40,850 nucleotides of DNA from an uncultured Veillonella sp. (lineage in GTDB: Bacteria > Bacillota > Negativicutes > Veillonellales > Veillonellaceae). The translations under genes and the position numbers were made by a program. The notes beneath the pieces were generated by a model, which did not search any database, had not been told where the DNA came from, and was given only the letters and a program-made list of their open reading frames with translations. Each line of letters opens with the position of its first letter. Within the stretch, counting starts at the first letter, position 1. Below are positions 8,912 to 17,308 of this stretch, one piece after another. The stretch covers positions 1 to 40,850 of the forward strand of contig UQVF01000011.1 in assembly GCA_900544365.1 (NCBI GenBank), written 5' to 3'.

Positions 8912-9067
8912 CTATAAACCTGCTTGGTATTGCAATACTGTAATCCATGATGTGTGAACCCAGCTAGGTACATCAAATGTAGTGTGTAACACAATAGCTA
9001 AAAACATAGCTCCTGTAATAATCGTAGTAGCAGTACTGCTTAACATCGCATCAATTCGTTCTAACAT
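8912..9067 (-). CDS. Small membrane protein of 51 residues, unknown function
   Basis: An open frame starts at the ATG at 9067 with AGAGGAT about 10 nt upstream and ends in TAG at 8912. The product begins MLERIDAMLSSTATTIITGA and has one hydrophobic stretch (about residues 12-29, IITGAMFLAIVL), followed by a Trp-rich tail (VPSWVHTSWITVLQYQAGL). This fits a single-span membrane miniprotein. It is not in an obvious operon: the TetR gene starts 283 bp away on the other strand, and the thiol protein gene begins 138 bp downstream. I do not recognise a family. The overlapping plus-strand frame 8982-9164 has no comparable ribosome site and is rejected. Confidence 0.55.
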   Translation of the reverse strand: MLERIDAMLSSTATTIITGAMFLAIVLHTTFDVPSWVHTSWITVLQYQAGL

Positions 9068-9254
9068 AAGAATACATCCTCTCTTATTTCTAATCTATAT
9101 ACAATTGATAGATTCCATAGCTATACAAGCTAACAATGGAGTCTTTCAATGTACCATTCTATAATATATCCACAATATACAAAGATATGAAACACTTTGT
9201 AACTTATGATATACTATTAGTATAGTGAAATTGAGAGATTTTACAAGAATCACT

Positions 9255-9291
9255 TTTTCTATTTTGTTATTTACGAAACATAAATAGAAAA
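9255..9291. promoter_or_regulatory. Inverted repeat upstream of the TetR gene, candidate autoregulatory operator
   Basis: TTTTCTATTT (9255-9264) and its perfect complement AAATAGAAAA (9282-9291) flank a 17-nt centre that itself contains TGTT and AACA. It lies about 60 nt before the TetR start codon, where TetR regulators usually bind their own promoter. Confidence 0.5.
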
Positions 9292-9349
9292 GTATCCAAT
9301 ATTGAACAAGTATCTCATTTTGTCTGATTCATAACAGTAAGGAGGACCT

Positions 9350-9928
9350 ATGGACAAACGACAAGTGAAAACTAGAAAAGCGATTTTCGACGCCTTTGTG
9401 AGGCTCTTAGAACATAAAAATTATAACGCTATCATTGTGCAAGATATTATCGATGAGGCTCTCATCGGTCGCAGCACATTTTACGCTCATTTTGAAACAA
9501 AAGAGGATCTATTAGAGGCGCTCTGTCAAGAATTGTTCTCGCATATTATCGATACGGCTTCGGACTTTTCCCATGCTCATGGCTTATATAAAAACAGTCA
9601 CATCAAGGAAGCCATCTTCCTTCACATCTTGCAGCATTTAGAAGATAACGACAACAACATTTTAGGTCTTCTTTCCTGTGAAAGTAACGAACTTTTCCTT
9701 CGTCACTTCAAAAACAGTTTGAAAGAACTCATCCAAAGTCACTTCTTAAACAATCAAACTTGCCCTCACAATAACATCCCTCATGATTTTATCTCTAATC
9801 ACATTGCAGGTTCTTTTGTAGAAATGGTACTTTGGTGGTTAGAAAACGATCGCCAATACTCCATTGAAGATATGTCACGGTATTTTTACCATATTACAGA
9901 ACCATTGATTTTGGAACATCAACATTAA
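9350..9928 (+). CDS. TetR/AcrR-family transcriptional regulator
   Basis: A 192-residue repressor. The N-terminal HTH reads KTRKAIFDAFVRLLEHKNYN, then IIVQDIIDEALIGRSTFYAHF, which is the TetR recognition-helix pattern ending in (T/S)FYxHF. The C-terminal part (about 60-192) is a ligand-binding helical domain of the TetR_C type. The ATG has AAGGAGG 8 nt upstream. The MATE exporter gene is convergent and next door, and a palindrome covers the MATE promoter, so this regulator may control the pump and itself. That link is inference: the palindromes at the two promoters are not the same sequence. Confidence 0.88.
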   Translation: MDKRQVKTRKAIFDAFVRLLEHKNYNAIIVQDIIDEALIGRSTFYAHFETKEDLLEALCQELFSHIIDTASDFSHAHGLYKNSHIKEAIFLHILQHLEDNDNNILGLLSCESNELFLRHFKNSLKELIQSHFLNNQTCPHNNIPHDFISNHIAGSFVEMVLWWLENDRQYSIEDMSRYFYHITEPLILEHQH

Positions 9929-9938
9929 TACAATCAAC

Positions 9939-9976
9939 AAGGCGCTACCCGGACCAACTGGTCAAGGTAGCGCCTT
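9939..9976 (+). terminator. Terminator between tetR and the MATE gene
   Basis: A perfect 11-bp GC-rich stem, aaggcgctacc with ggtagcgcctt, has a 16-nt loop and an AT-rich tail. It starts 10 nt after the tetR stop. The T run is short, so efficiency is uncertain. Confidence 0.75.
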
Positions 9977-10117
9977 ATTATATTTGCCTCGGCTATATAG
10001 CTTATCTATCATCAAGATATTCTGAATTGAATTGTATATCCTAACTATCATTGCAAAATATTTAAACCCTATCAATTATGATATTTTACAAATATAGAAA
10101 TCTCTAGTAGCCATATA

Positions 10118-11440
10118 CTATGCAGCTATAGAAAACCGTTTTTTTGCCAATGGCAAGAACAACACCAAAATGATGGATTCTAAAAGGTACGTAAGCACAT
10201 AGGTCATCCACACGCCGTCATTACCAAATGGAGGAATCAACAATTTTTGCATGCCTACAAAAAAGATGACTGCAATGAACATCATGTTCCGGATGGATGC
10301 GGTTTGACCGATGCCATTGTACATACCATAGAGGAGTAAGCCTACAGCTGCACAAATAGGATAGAGCAATAGATAATGGGAATATTCCACAGCCATGGTG
10401 TAAATTTCTGGTACTGAAGTCATGACCATAATTACATCATTTCGGAATAGACCTAGTACAACTTCTACTATCATGACAAATACAGCTAAGCAGACTAAGG
10501 AAATTTTCAAAGTATCTTTCCAAAGCACCAAATCTCGTTTGCCAAATGCTTTTCCTGTAAATACACTGACTCCGTTAGCCTGTCCATCCGTGAAGTATGC
10601 CATGATGAAGATAATCTCCAAAATCACCGCATTCGTCGCTAATACATCACTGCCCATAGCACTGCCTGCTTTGGCAAATAAATTATTAATAGTCAGCAAG
10701 CAAAAGGTCCGAAGCATAAGGTCCGTGTTGACTTTCATAATGGATAGAAATGGTTTCACCTGCTTCAGCGTAGCCCATATCTGTTGTGTTAGATCTAATC
10801 GCTCACGCACTAAATACATAGCCCCTAGTCCGACTAAGGACGCATAGATTTGGGAAATCAAGGAGGCCCACGCCACACCTTTTACTCCAAAATCAAAGCC
10901 AAACACAAAGAGGAAGGACAAAGCAATACTCAGCAAGTTCATGGAGATTTGCATAATCATCGTAGCACGAATCATCATCTGCCCCATGAGCCATCCTAAG
11001 GTGACATAATTGACCAATACGAAAGGAGCCCCCCAGATTAAGATATCCGTGTATTCCGCCATCAAAGCGATTACCTCTGGATCTGGATGCATAAAGCTGG
11101 CGTAGTAGTCAAATATCCAAGGGTATCCCACAATAAAGGCTGCACTAATAAACAAAGCAATGATAAGAGGTCGAAAAAAACTTAAGGATGTCCTTTCCTT
11201 CGATTGCGCCCCCAAAGCCTGTGCAGAAAATACTGTCGTTGCCACACGCAAGAAACCAAAGAGCCAATACATATTATTAAATAAGATAACGCCTAATGCT
11301 ACTGCCGCGATATACATAGCATTATCCATATGTCCCATAATCGCAGTATTGACAGCCCCCAATAAAGGCTGGGTCACCGTAGAAATCATAAATGGAATTG
11401 TCACTTTTAAATAGTCTTTGTAGGTCAATCGTTCTTCCAT
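10118..11440 (-). CDS. MATE-family multidrug/toxin exporter
   Basis: An inner-membrane antiporter that exports drugs or toxic cations in exchange for Na+ or H+. It has 440 residues from the ATG at 11440, with about 12 hydrophobic segments. The N-terminal PFMISTVTQPLLGAVNTAIM matches the MATE start with PxxxxxxxxxxxxxVDTxxxG-type spacing. I prefer 11440 because GAGGG sits upstream and the family begins there; a longer TTG-started reading to 11527 would run through a hairpin-terminator and a palindrome. It faces the TetR gene. The protein resembles the DinF-like branch (MATE with QALGAQ near residue 70). Substrate is unknown. Confidence 0.9.
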   Translation of the reverse strand: MEERLTYKDYLKVTIPFMISTVTQPLLGAVNTAIMGHMDNAMYIAAVALGVILFNNMYWLFGFLRVATTVFSAQALGAQSKERTSLSFFRPLIIALFISAAFIVGYPWIFDYYASFMHPDPEVIALMAEYTDILIWGAPFVLVNYVTLGWLMGQMMIRATMIMQISMNLLSIALSFLFVFGFDFGVKGVAWASLISQIYASLVGLGAMYLVRERLDLTQQIWATLKQVKPFLSIMKVNTDLMLRTFCLLTINNLFAKAGSAMGSDVLATNAVILEIIFIMAYFTDGQANGVSVFTGKAFGKRDLVLWKDTLKISLVCLAVFVMIVEVVLGLFRNDVIMVMTSVPEIYTMAVEYSHYLLLYPICAAVGLLLYGMYNGIGQTASIRNMMFIAVIFFVGMQKLLIPPFGNDGVWMTYVLTYLLESIILVLFLPLAKKRFSIAA

Positions 11441-11451
11441 CTTACCCTCAC

Positions 11452-11482
11452 AAAAAAAGAGGAGCCCCCCCTGAGGTGCTCC
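11452..11482 (-). terminator. Attenuator-like terminator hairpin in the MATE leader
   Basis: On the minus strand GGAGC pairs with GCTCC (11478-11482 with 11461-11465), with extra CCT/AGG pairing inside, followed by TC and seven T (11458-11452). It sits between the MATE promoter and its ribosome site, only 12 nt before the start codon. Transcripts from the promoter at 11518-11547 must pass it. It could also stop read-through from the peptide-transporter operon. Confidence 0.65.
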
Positions 11483-11505
11483 CCTTGAAACATTTTCATA
11501 CACCA

Positions 11506-11547
11506 TTTGATACAAACATTGTATCAAAGTTTATTCATATAACACAA
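11506..11547 (-). promoter_or_regulatory. MATE promoter with 23-bp palindromic operator over the -10
   Basis: TTTGATACAA (11506-11515) and TTGTATCAAA (11519-11528) form a perfect 10-bp inverted repeat around 3 nt. A minus-strand -10 TACAAT (11523-11518) lies inside it, with -35 TTGTGT (11547-11542) and an 18-nt spacer. A repressor bound here would block RNA polymerase. The TetR protein next door is the obvious candidate. Confidence 0.6.
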
Positions 11548-11624
11548 ATATATCTTATTCATACAATTTATGTTACGTTGCAAAACAATATATTCAGCTA
11601 TTGAAAAATAAAACTACAAATCGA

Positions 11625-12398
11625 TTAGCGATCTAAGTTATAAACAGCACTTAATAATTGTTTCGTATACGGATGCTGCGCTTCTGCTAAAGCATCTCCA
11701 TTCAGGCGTTCCACGACTTCTCCTTTATACATAACCACCACTTTATGGCAGAATAAATGGACTAATGCCAAGTCATGGCAAATAAATAAGTAGGTAATGC
11801 CTTTTTCTTTTTGTAAACGCACCAATAACTCAATAATCGTATCTTGTACAGATACATCTAGAGCACTCGTCGCTTCATCACAAACAATAATTTCTGGTTC
11901 CAACGCCAAGGCTCTAGCAATGGCCACACGTTGACGTTGACCGCCACTCATATTGTTTGGATAGCGACCAGCAAAGTCTTCCGGTAAGTCTACCATTTTT
12001 AAGAGCTCACGAGCTTTTGCATCCACATCAGCTTTGTTTATTAATCCAAAGTTGCGTAATGGCTCGCAAATAATGTATCGTACTTTCATTTTTGGATTGA
12101 AGGCTGCTGTAGGATCTTGAAAAACCATTTGAATATGACGATAATTTTGGCGTTTTTCTTCACCTTTCAATTTCGTAATATCTTTCCCACGGAAGATAAC
12201 AGATCCAGATGTAGGTTCATGCATGTTCATGATGGTTTTCACCAAGGTGGATTTACCGCAACCGGACTCCCCTACGATAGCTAAGGTTTTTCCCCGTTCC
12301 ACATCAATGGAAATACCATTACAAGCACGTAACGTAGAACCGTCAGCGAGAGGAAATTCTTTCACAATATCTTGAATTTGCATAATAATATCAGACAT
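11625..12398 (-). CDS. Peptide/nickel ABC transporter ATPase (DppF/OppF-type)
   Basis: Second ATPase of the importer operon, 257 residues. Walker A GESGCGKST lies near residue 42, Q-loop QMVFQDPTAAFNP near 90, signature MSGGQRQRVAIARAL near 135, Walker B IIVCDEATSALDVS, and the H-loop FICHDLALV. This is the Dpp/Opp/Nik set. The ATG at 12398 has GGAGG 11 nt upstream and overlaps the end of the preceding ATPase by 8 nt, so the two are coupled. The protein lacks the long C-terminal oligopeptide-transporter extension with the Fe-S cysteines found in many OppF/DppF, and its short form resembles NikE. Last gene of the operon. Confidence 0.9.
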   Translation of the reverse strand: MSDIIMQIQDIVKEFPLADGSTLRACNGISIDVERGKTLAIVGESGCGKSTLVKTIMNMHEPTSGSVIFRGKDITKLKGEEKRQNYRHIQMVFQDPTAAFNPKMKVRYIICEPLRNFGLINKADVDAKARELLKMVDLPEDFAGRYPNNMSGGQRQRVAIARALALEPEIIVCDEATSALDVSVQDTIIELLVRLQKEKGITYLFICHDLALVHLFCHKVVVMYKGEVVERLNGDALAEAQHPYTKQLLSAVYNLDR

Positions 12399-13182
12399 AG
12401 CGTTTTCCTCCGATTTCCGGCACTGCATTGAGCAATTGCTTCGTATAGTCCGCTTGTGGATTGCGGATAACCTCTTCCGCTGGACCATATTCCACCACAG
12501 CTCCTTGTTTCATGACCACAATTTTGTCAGACATATGCGCTGCTACACCAATATTGTGGGTTACGATAATCATAGATGTTTTATTTTCACGATTAATACG
12601 TAATAATTCTTCTACAATTTGTGCTTGTGTTGTTACGTCTAGAGCCGATGTAGGTTCATCCCCCAATAATAATTTTGGAGAGAATGTAATTGCCATGGCA
12701 ATGCCTACACGTTGGCGCATACCACCACTAAGTTCAAATGGATAGGACTTCATGATGGCCTCTGGGTGTGGCAAATTGGTAAGTGCCAACATTTCGATAG
12801 CTTTTGTTTCTGCCTCTTGCTTAGACATAGTGCTATGCAATTGAATAAACTCTACAAATTGCTTCCCGATTGTTTGGATAGGATTCATCATATTGCCGCT
12901 ATCTTGGAAAATCATAGCAATGTGATTGCCTCGCAAATCCAACCAATCCTTTGTGGAAAGCCCTAATAAGTCTTGTCCATCAAAGGTAATACTCCCTTCA
13001 GAAACACGACCTGTATTTGGCAATACACCTAACAGTGCACGGATGACCGTAGTCTTACCACTGCCGGACTCCCCTACAATGGAAACAATCTCCCCTTCTG
13101 CTAGGTCTAGGTTAACCCCTGCAATCGTAGGATTTGGGTTATTTCCATAGGTAACTGCTAAATTTTTAATACTAAGTAACAT
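12391..13182 (-). CDS. Peptide/nickel ABC transporter ATPase (DppD/OppD-type)
   Basis: First ATPase of the importer, 263 residues from the ATG at 13182, which has GAAGGGA upstream. Walker A GESGSGKTT (near residue 38), Q-loop AMIFQDSGNMMNP, signature LSGGMRQRVGIAMAI, Walker B LLLGDEPTSALDVT and the H-loop IVTHNIGV are all intact. The GMRQRV signature is typical of the D-type partner. A hairpin lies between it and the binding-protein gene. It pairs with the F-type ATPase that overlaps its 3' end. The short size is again NikD-like. Confidence 0.9.
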   Translation of the reverse strand: MLLSIKNLAVTYGNNPNPTIAGVNLDLAEGEIVSIVGESGSGKTTVIRALLGVLPNTGRVSEGSITFDGQDLLGLSTKDWLDLRGNHIAMIFQDSGNMMNPIQTIGKQFVEFIQLHSTMSKQEAETKAIEMLALTNLPHPEAIMKSYPFELSGGMRQRVGIAMAITFSPKLLLGDEPTSALDVTTQAQIVEELLRINRENKTSMIIVTHNIGVAAHMSDKIVVMKQGAVVEYGPAEEVIRNPQADYTKQLLNAVPEIGGKRYV

Positions 13183-13237
13183 ATATATCCCTTCTGTATA
13201 TTTCTTAACAATGCTACTGAAAGCGACTGCTACATAC

Positions 13238-13272
13238 AACAAGGGGAGGCAAGCCTGCCTCCCGATTGTTGC
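13238..13272 (-). terminator. Intercistronic hairpin after the binding-protein gene
   Basis: GGGAGGC (13244-13250) pairs with GCCTCCC (13257-13263), and outer CAACAA/TTGTTG arms extend the stem. It lies between the binding-protein stop and the next ATPase, without a T run, and probably serves as an mRNA-stabilising or partial terminator. The mglB-mglA gap has the same arrangement. Confidence 0.65.
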
Positions 13273-13288
13273 GGACATCTGCAAAGGA

Positions 13289-14872
13289 TTATTTTGCTGG
13301 TTTAATATCTTTAGTCAACCAGTAGTAGTCTGTTGGATACATCACTACATTTGTTAACCATTTGTTATTAACAAGATTTGTTTTAGGGTAACCTAAGAAC
13401 AATGCTGCACCATCATTCAATAAGATTTGTTGTGCTTCGATAATTAAACTTTGACGTTTAGATTTGTCGAACTCAACTGCTAATTGATCCATGATTGCAT
13501 CGAATTTAGGATTGCTGTAACCAGAACCATTTTGAGGGTTTTCACCGTTCAAGTTAGTTTTCCAGTACCATTTCAAGAAGATTTCTGGGTCACCAGTGTT
13601 CGCTGTTACGATGTTGGAAATCAATAAGTCATAGTCGCCATCAATACCTATTTTATCCATTAAGTTATAGTCAACAGTTTCGATGTTTACTTTAATACCG
13701 ATTTTTTTCATATCAGATTGAACAGCTTCTGCATAAACTGGAAGTTCTTGACGGCTGTTGTATATTACGAAGCGCACTTCTAAGTTTTTACCGTCTTTAT
13801 CTACGTAACCGTCTCCATCAGTATCTTTCCAGCCAGCTTCTGCCAACAATTGTTTGGAACGATCAGGATTGTATGCATTAGGGTCTTTCAAACCATCGAA
13901 ACCATAATCCAAGCTTGGTGGAATTGGCGCTTTACCAGGAATGAAAGTACCTTTTAACAATACTTCGTTGTAGGATTTACGATCCGTACCGCTGATGAAG
14001 GCAGCACGAACTTTTTCGTCCCCTAATACACCTTTTTGGTTAATACGAGCTAATACAGTACGTAAAGAAGCGATTTCATCTACTTTGAATTTGCTGTCAT
14101 TACGCAGTGTTTCAAGGTCACCAGCGCCGATATTAACTGCTAAGTCTACGTCACCATTTTGTAATGCCAACGCACGAGTTGTAGGATCATCGATAGATGG
14201 AATTTCTACTGTTTTGAATGGAACTTCCCCATCCCAGTAATTTTCGTTAGCTTCTACAACTGCTTTTTCTTTAGTAAAAGATTTCACTTTGTACGGGCCA
14301 GTACCGATAGGACCTTCTTTTGCAAAGTCACGGCCAGCTTTTTCAGCAGATACATCTACAATAATGAATAATGGGTCAGCCAAGAAACCAGGTACATTTG
14401 GATACGGTTTATCTGTGGTGATGATCAAATTCTGACCGTCTGCTTTGATATCAGTGTATTTGAAGAATGTAGCAGCACGTTTATTTTTCTCGAAAGCACG
14501 TTCAATGGATGCTTTTACCGCTTCAGCAGTTACTTTATTGCCATTGGAGAATTTTGCTTTATCGCTAATTTTGAAAGTCCAAGTCAATTTATCGTCAGAT
14601 ACAGACCAGCTTTCCGCCAACCAAGGTTGCGCATTCATTTTTTCGTCGAATTTAGCTAATGTTTCGCCAATACCGTAACGCATAACTACCCAACCGAAGT
14701 AATTTTGTGTTGGCTCCAATGTATCTGCGAAGTTTGTAACGCCAAATTTTACTACACTTTTGTCAGCTGGTGCCGCATTGTCGCTACCACAACCTGCAAT
14801 CACACCAAGAGCCGCTACTGCCATAACGCCAAATGTAGCATTACGAAGCCATTTTTTCCAACTTTGTTTCAT
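13289..14872 (-). CDS. Peptide/nickel ABC transporter substrate-binding lipoprotein
   Basis: An SBP_bac_5 family binding protein of 527 residues that captures the substrate outside the inner membrane. The signal peptide ends in a lipobox with Cys 28 (VIAGCGSDN). Family landmarks follow in order: FDEKMNAQPWLAESWSVSDD, the DPTTRALALQNGDVDL segment, and a C-terminal PTDYYWLTKDI. A DTDGDGYVDKDG stretch near residue 330 resembles a calcium-binding loop and is common in this family. The ribosome site is weak (aaggaa). It lies between the permease pair and the ATPase pair. Whether the ligand is di- or oligopeptide, nickel, or a metallophore cannot be told from sequence. Confidence 0.9.
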   Translation of the reverse strand: MKQSWKKWLRNATFGVMAVAALGVIAGCGSDNAAPADKSVVKFGVTNFADTLEPTQNYFGWVVMRYGIGETLAKFDEKMNAQPWLAESWSVSDDKLTWTFKISDKAKFSNGNKVTAEAVKASIERAFEKNKRAATFFKYTDIKADGQNLIITTDKPYPNVPGFLADPLFIIVDVSAEKAGRDFAKEGPIGTGPYKVKSFTKEKAVVEANENYWDGEVPFKTVEIPSIDDPTTRALALQNGDVDLAVNIGAGDLETLRNDSKFKVDEIASLRTVLARINQKGVLGDEKVRAAFISGTDRKSYNEVLLKGTFIPGKAPIPPSLDYGFDGLKDPNAYNPDRSKQLLAEAGWKDTDGDGYVDKDGKNLEVRFVIYNSRQELPVYAEAVQSDMKKIGIKVNIETVDYNLMDKIGIDGDYDLLISNIVTANTGDPEIFLKWYWKTNLNGENPQNGSGYSNPKFDAIMDQLAVEFDKSKRQSLIIEAQQILLNDGAALFLGYPKTNLVNNKWLTNVVMYPTDYYWLTKDIKPAK

Positions 14873-14908
14873 TTTAAGTTCCTTTCTACAAAACTTACAA
14901 CTAACACA

Positions 14909-15736
14909 TTAATGTGAATCTGTACTACGTGGGTCTAAGATATCCCGTAGCGAATCGCCCCATAAATTGAAGATGGTAACCACAATGAAAATGGCCATCC
15001 CTGGATATAACATCAATTCTGGTGACGATAAAATATATTGACGGTTCTCATTAAGCATTAAGCCCCATTCTGGCGTCGGAGGCTGTGCCCCAAATCCCAA
15101 GAATGAAAGTCCCGCAATTTCCATCATCATAGACCCGATATCCATTGCCCCTGTAATGATAACCAAAGGCAATACATTCGGTAAAATGTGGCGCCATAAA
15201 ATGGTTAATTGTTTCGTACCATTCACTCTAGCTGCCGCAATAAAGTCATTATGACGAAGTTTGATTACCGCAGATCGAATCAATCGTGCGTATTTCGCCC
15301 AGCTCACCACAACAAGAGCTAAGATCGCATTGATGGCACTACCACCCAAGATCCCGGCAATGGCAATGGCCAATACCACCCCTGGGAAGGATAGCATAAT
15401 GTCCGTAAAGCGCATCAATACGAGTTCTACTTTACCTCCAAAGAAACCGGAGAAAATCCCTATCACTGTACCAACAGTGGCCGTTAAGATAACAAGGATG
15501 ATAGTCATGGACAAGGAAGTTTGTGTACCGTAAATGATACGGGAGAACGTGTCACGCCCCAATTTATCAGTGCCCATCAGATGATCTGCAGAGGGCTTTA
15601 AGAAAGCTTTTGACATATCTGCATGAAAGGCATCATGTGGTGTGATATAGGGAGCAAATATAGCAATTCCTACTACAATAGCCACTAAGAGGGAGTAGAA
15701 AGAAAAGCGCTTGTGTTGCAAAATAAATTCTTTCAT
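14909..15736 (-). CDS. Peptide/nickel ABC transporter permease (DppC/NikC-type)
   Basis: An inner-membrane permease of 275 residues with six or so hydrophobic segments. The N-terminus ends in the OppC_N motif with HLMGTDKLGRDTFSRIIYG around residue 52. The EAA loop AAARVNGTKQLTILWRHILP near 167 contacts an ATPase. The ATG has GAGGGG 6 nt upstream and starts just 1 nt after the stop of the preceding permease, so translation is coupled. It forms the channel with the B-type permease. Confidence 0.92.
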   Translation of the reverse strand: MKEFILQHKRFSFYSLLVAIVVGIAIFAPYITPHDAFHADMSKAFLKPSADHLMGTDKLGRDTFSRIIYGTQTSLSMTIILVILTATVGTVIGIFSGFFGGKVELVLMRFTDIMLSFPGVVLAIAIAGILGGSAINAILALVVVSWAKYARLIRSAVIKLRHNDFIAAARVNGTKQLTILWRHILPNVLPLVIITGAMDIGSMMMEIAGLSFLGFGAQPPTPEWGLMLNENRQYILSSPELMLYPGMAIFIVVTIFNLWGDSLRDILDPRSTDSH

Positions 15737-15737
15737 C

Positions 15738-16670
15738 TTATCCCCTCGCTTTCAATCGTGGATCCAAAATAGAGTAGGACAGGTCTACCAAGAAATTGAT
15801 GGCTGTATAGATAAGGGCCACCCACAATACAAAGCCCTCAATGAGTGGATAATCGCGCATGGCAATGGCATAGACCGCCATTTTCCCCATCCCTGGCCAA
15901 GAGAATACGATTTCAATCACCGCAGCCCCTGCCAAGAGCCAACCAATACCTATACCCATAACCGTAATCAATGGTAATAAAGCATTTGGTAAGACATGTT
16001 TCCATAAAATTTGAGATTCACTCATGCCACGGGCACGAGCCCCCATCACATAGTCTTGATGCAACTCCTCAATAATCACAGTCCGTACTTGACGTGTGAA
16101 TTTAGCTGCCATTACAAAAGATAATGTAATCGCTGGCAAAATTAAAGCTTTAAAGCTAATCGCAGACGTAGCAATCGGTACCCAATGTAATTTCAATCCG
16201 AAGATGTACAGTAAAAGCATACCTAACCAGAAGCTTGGCATTGACACATTCACAAAAGAAAAGAATCGAATGATAAAGTCTGGCAGTTTATTCGCTTTTA
16301 CCGCCGAATAAATCCCCATGGGTATAGAAATAAGCACATTTAGCGTAAAGGCAGACACTGCTAATAAGGCTGTTCCGCCCAAGCCCTCTAATAATTTGTC
16401 GGTCACTGGCTTTTTCCCTGAATAGGAGGTTCCCAAATCACCTTGTACAGCGCCTGCTACCCAGCGCACATACTGTTCCATGAATGGACGATCTAAGCCC
16501 ATTTCTTTTCGTGTAGCATCAATCATTTCCTGTGACACAATGGTGTCCCCTGCTTCCAATACCATCAAAGCTGGATCCCCAGGAGCAATGTAGGTCAAGC
16601 AAAATGTCAAAAATGTAACTCCAATCAAGGTAATCAGCAACTGTGACACTTTACTCAGTATGGTTTTCAA
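15738..16670 (-). CDS. Peptide/nickel ABC transporter permease (DppB/NikB-type)
   Basis: First gene of the importer operon, 310 residues. Family landmarks are the N-terminal TFLTFCLTYIAPGDPA, GLDRPFMEQYVRWVAGAVQG, LGTSYSGKKPV, and the EAA loop GARARGMSESQILWKHVLP near residue 205. The start codon is TTG at 16670; AAAGGA lies about 12 nt upstream and no in-frame ATG lies close enough to keep the first helix. The rare start and loose spacing may limit translation. A terminator hairpin sits in its leader 65 nt upstream. The 3' end abuts the C-type permease. Confidence 0.9.
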   Translation of the reverse strand: MKTILSKVSQLLITLIGVTFLTFCLTYIAPGDPALMVLEAGDTIVSQEMIDATRKEMGLDRPFMEQYVRWVAGAVQGDLGTSYSGKKPVTDKLLEGLGGTALLAVSAFTLNVLISIPMGIYSAVKANKLPDFIIRFFSFVNVSMPSFWLGMLLLYIFGLKLHWVPIATSAISFKALILPAITLSFVMAAKFTRQVRTVIIEELHQDYVMGARARGMSESQILWKHVLPNALLPLITVMGIGIGWLLAGAAVIEIVFSWPGMGKMAVYAIAMRDYPLIEGFVLWVALIYTAINFLVDLSYSILDPRLKARG

Positions 16671-16734
16671 TTACCCACGTCCTTTCTAAATAGTCTTTGG
16701 GCCTACCCTCTACTGCCATCAACCATTGGGCAAT

Positions 16735-16757
16735 AAAAAAGCCACCTTTTGAGGTGG
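16735..16757 (-). terminator. Terminator hairpin in the leader of the peptide/nickel importer operon
   Basis: CCACCT (16742-16747) pairs with AGGTGG (16752-16757) around TTTG, and the minus strand then runs into six T (16740-16735). It lies downstream of the candidate promoter at 16920-16948 and 65 nt upstream of the first gene, so it can act as an attenuator. Confidence 0.75.
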
Positions 16758-16919
16758 ATCTGCTACACAAAGTCAGCAAGGGCTACAGTTTAGACAATCT
16801 TGCTCCATCTTGCTCATAACCCTATACTACTTGTAGTAATATCTTCCCCAAATATTCTTCCCTTCCCAAGGTTGATAGTCAAATATCTACGCCCAACTAT
16901 ATATAGATATTACATAATT

Positions 16920-16948
16920 ATGTTAATTTCTTTTATCAAGATTGTCAA
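16920..16948 (-). promoter_or_regulatory. Candidate promoter of the peptide/nickel importer operon
   Basis: Minus-strand TTGACA (16948-16943), a 17-nt spacer and TAACAT (16925-16920). It would give a leader of about 240 nt containing a TACTACAAGTAGTA hairpin (near 16825-16838) and the terminator at 16735-16757. Confidence 0.55.
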
Positions 16949-17260
16949 ATTACTATTGAGAATAACACAAGATAAAGAATGCATAGTTGTCTGAAACGGT
17001 ACATTTTATCACATTTATCTGTGATTTATATCAATTTTAGTTGCCATTTTTACACAAATTGAAAAATATTGATTAAGTAATTTTATTCATTTTGTATATT
17101 ATATTTTCGCTGTGAAATACATATAAAAAACTTTCATAAGTAAGTCTAGACAAAGCTATCCTATAGAACTATTTATAAAAAAGACTTTCCTTACTATCTC
17201 AAAAGAATAGGTCCCTTATCCGCTTGGAACATATATGGTCAATCTCACAGCACACATAAA
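16949..17260. other. AT-rich intergenic stretch, no gene seen
   Basis: About 310 bp between the importer promoter and the corA terminator. It is AT-rich with short runs and no frame with a ribosome site. I see nothing definite in it. Confidence 0.5.
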
Positions 17261-17292
17261 AAAACACCTAAGAGAATTCCCTTAGGTGTTTT
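17258..17292 (-). terminator. Rho-independent terminator of the CorA gene
   Basis: A perfect 12-bp stem, AAAACACCTAAG (17261-17272) with CTTAGGTGTTTT (17281-17292), has an 8-nt loop and a seven-T run on the minus strand. It follows the corA stop by 17 nt. Confidence 0.93.
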
Positions 17293-17308
17293 CTGCCTAT
17301 CTATATCA

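Noticed and set aside
8982..9164. 60-codon plus-strand frame
   Set aside because: It overlaps the 51-residue minus-strand gene, which has a ribosome site and a sensible membrane protein; this one has neither.
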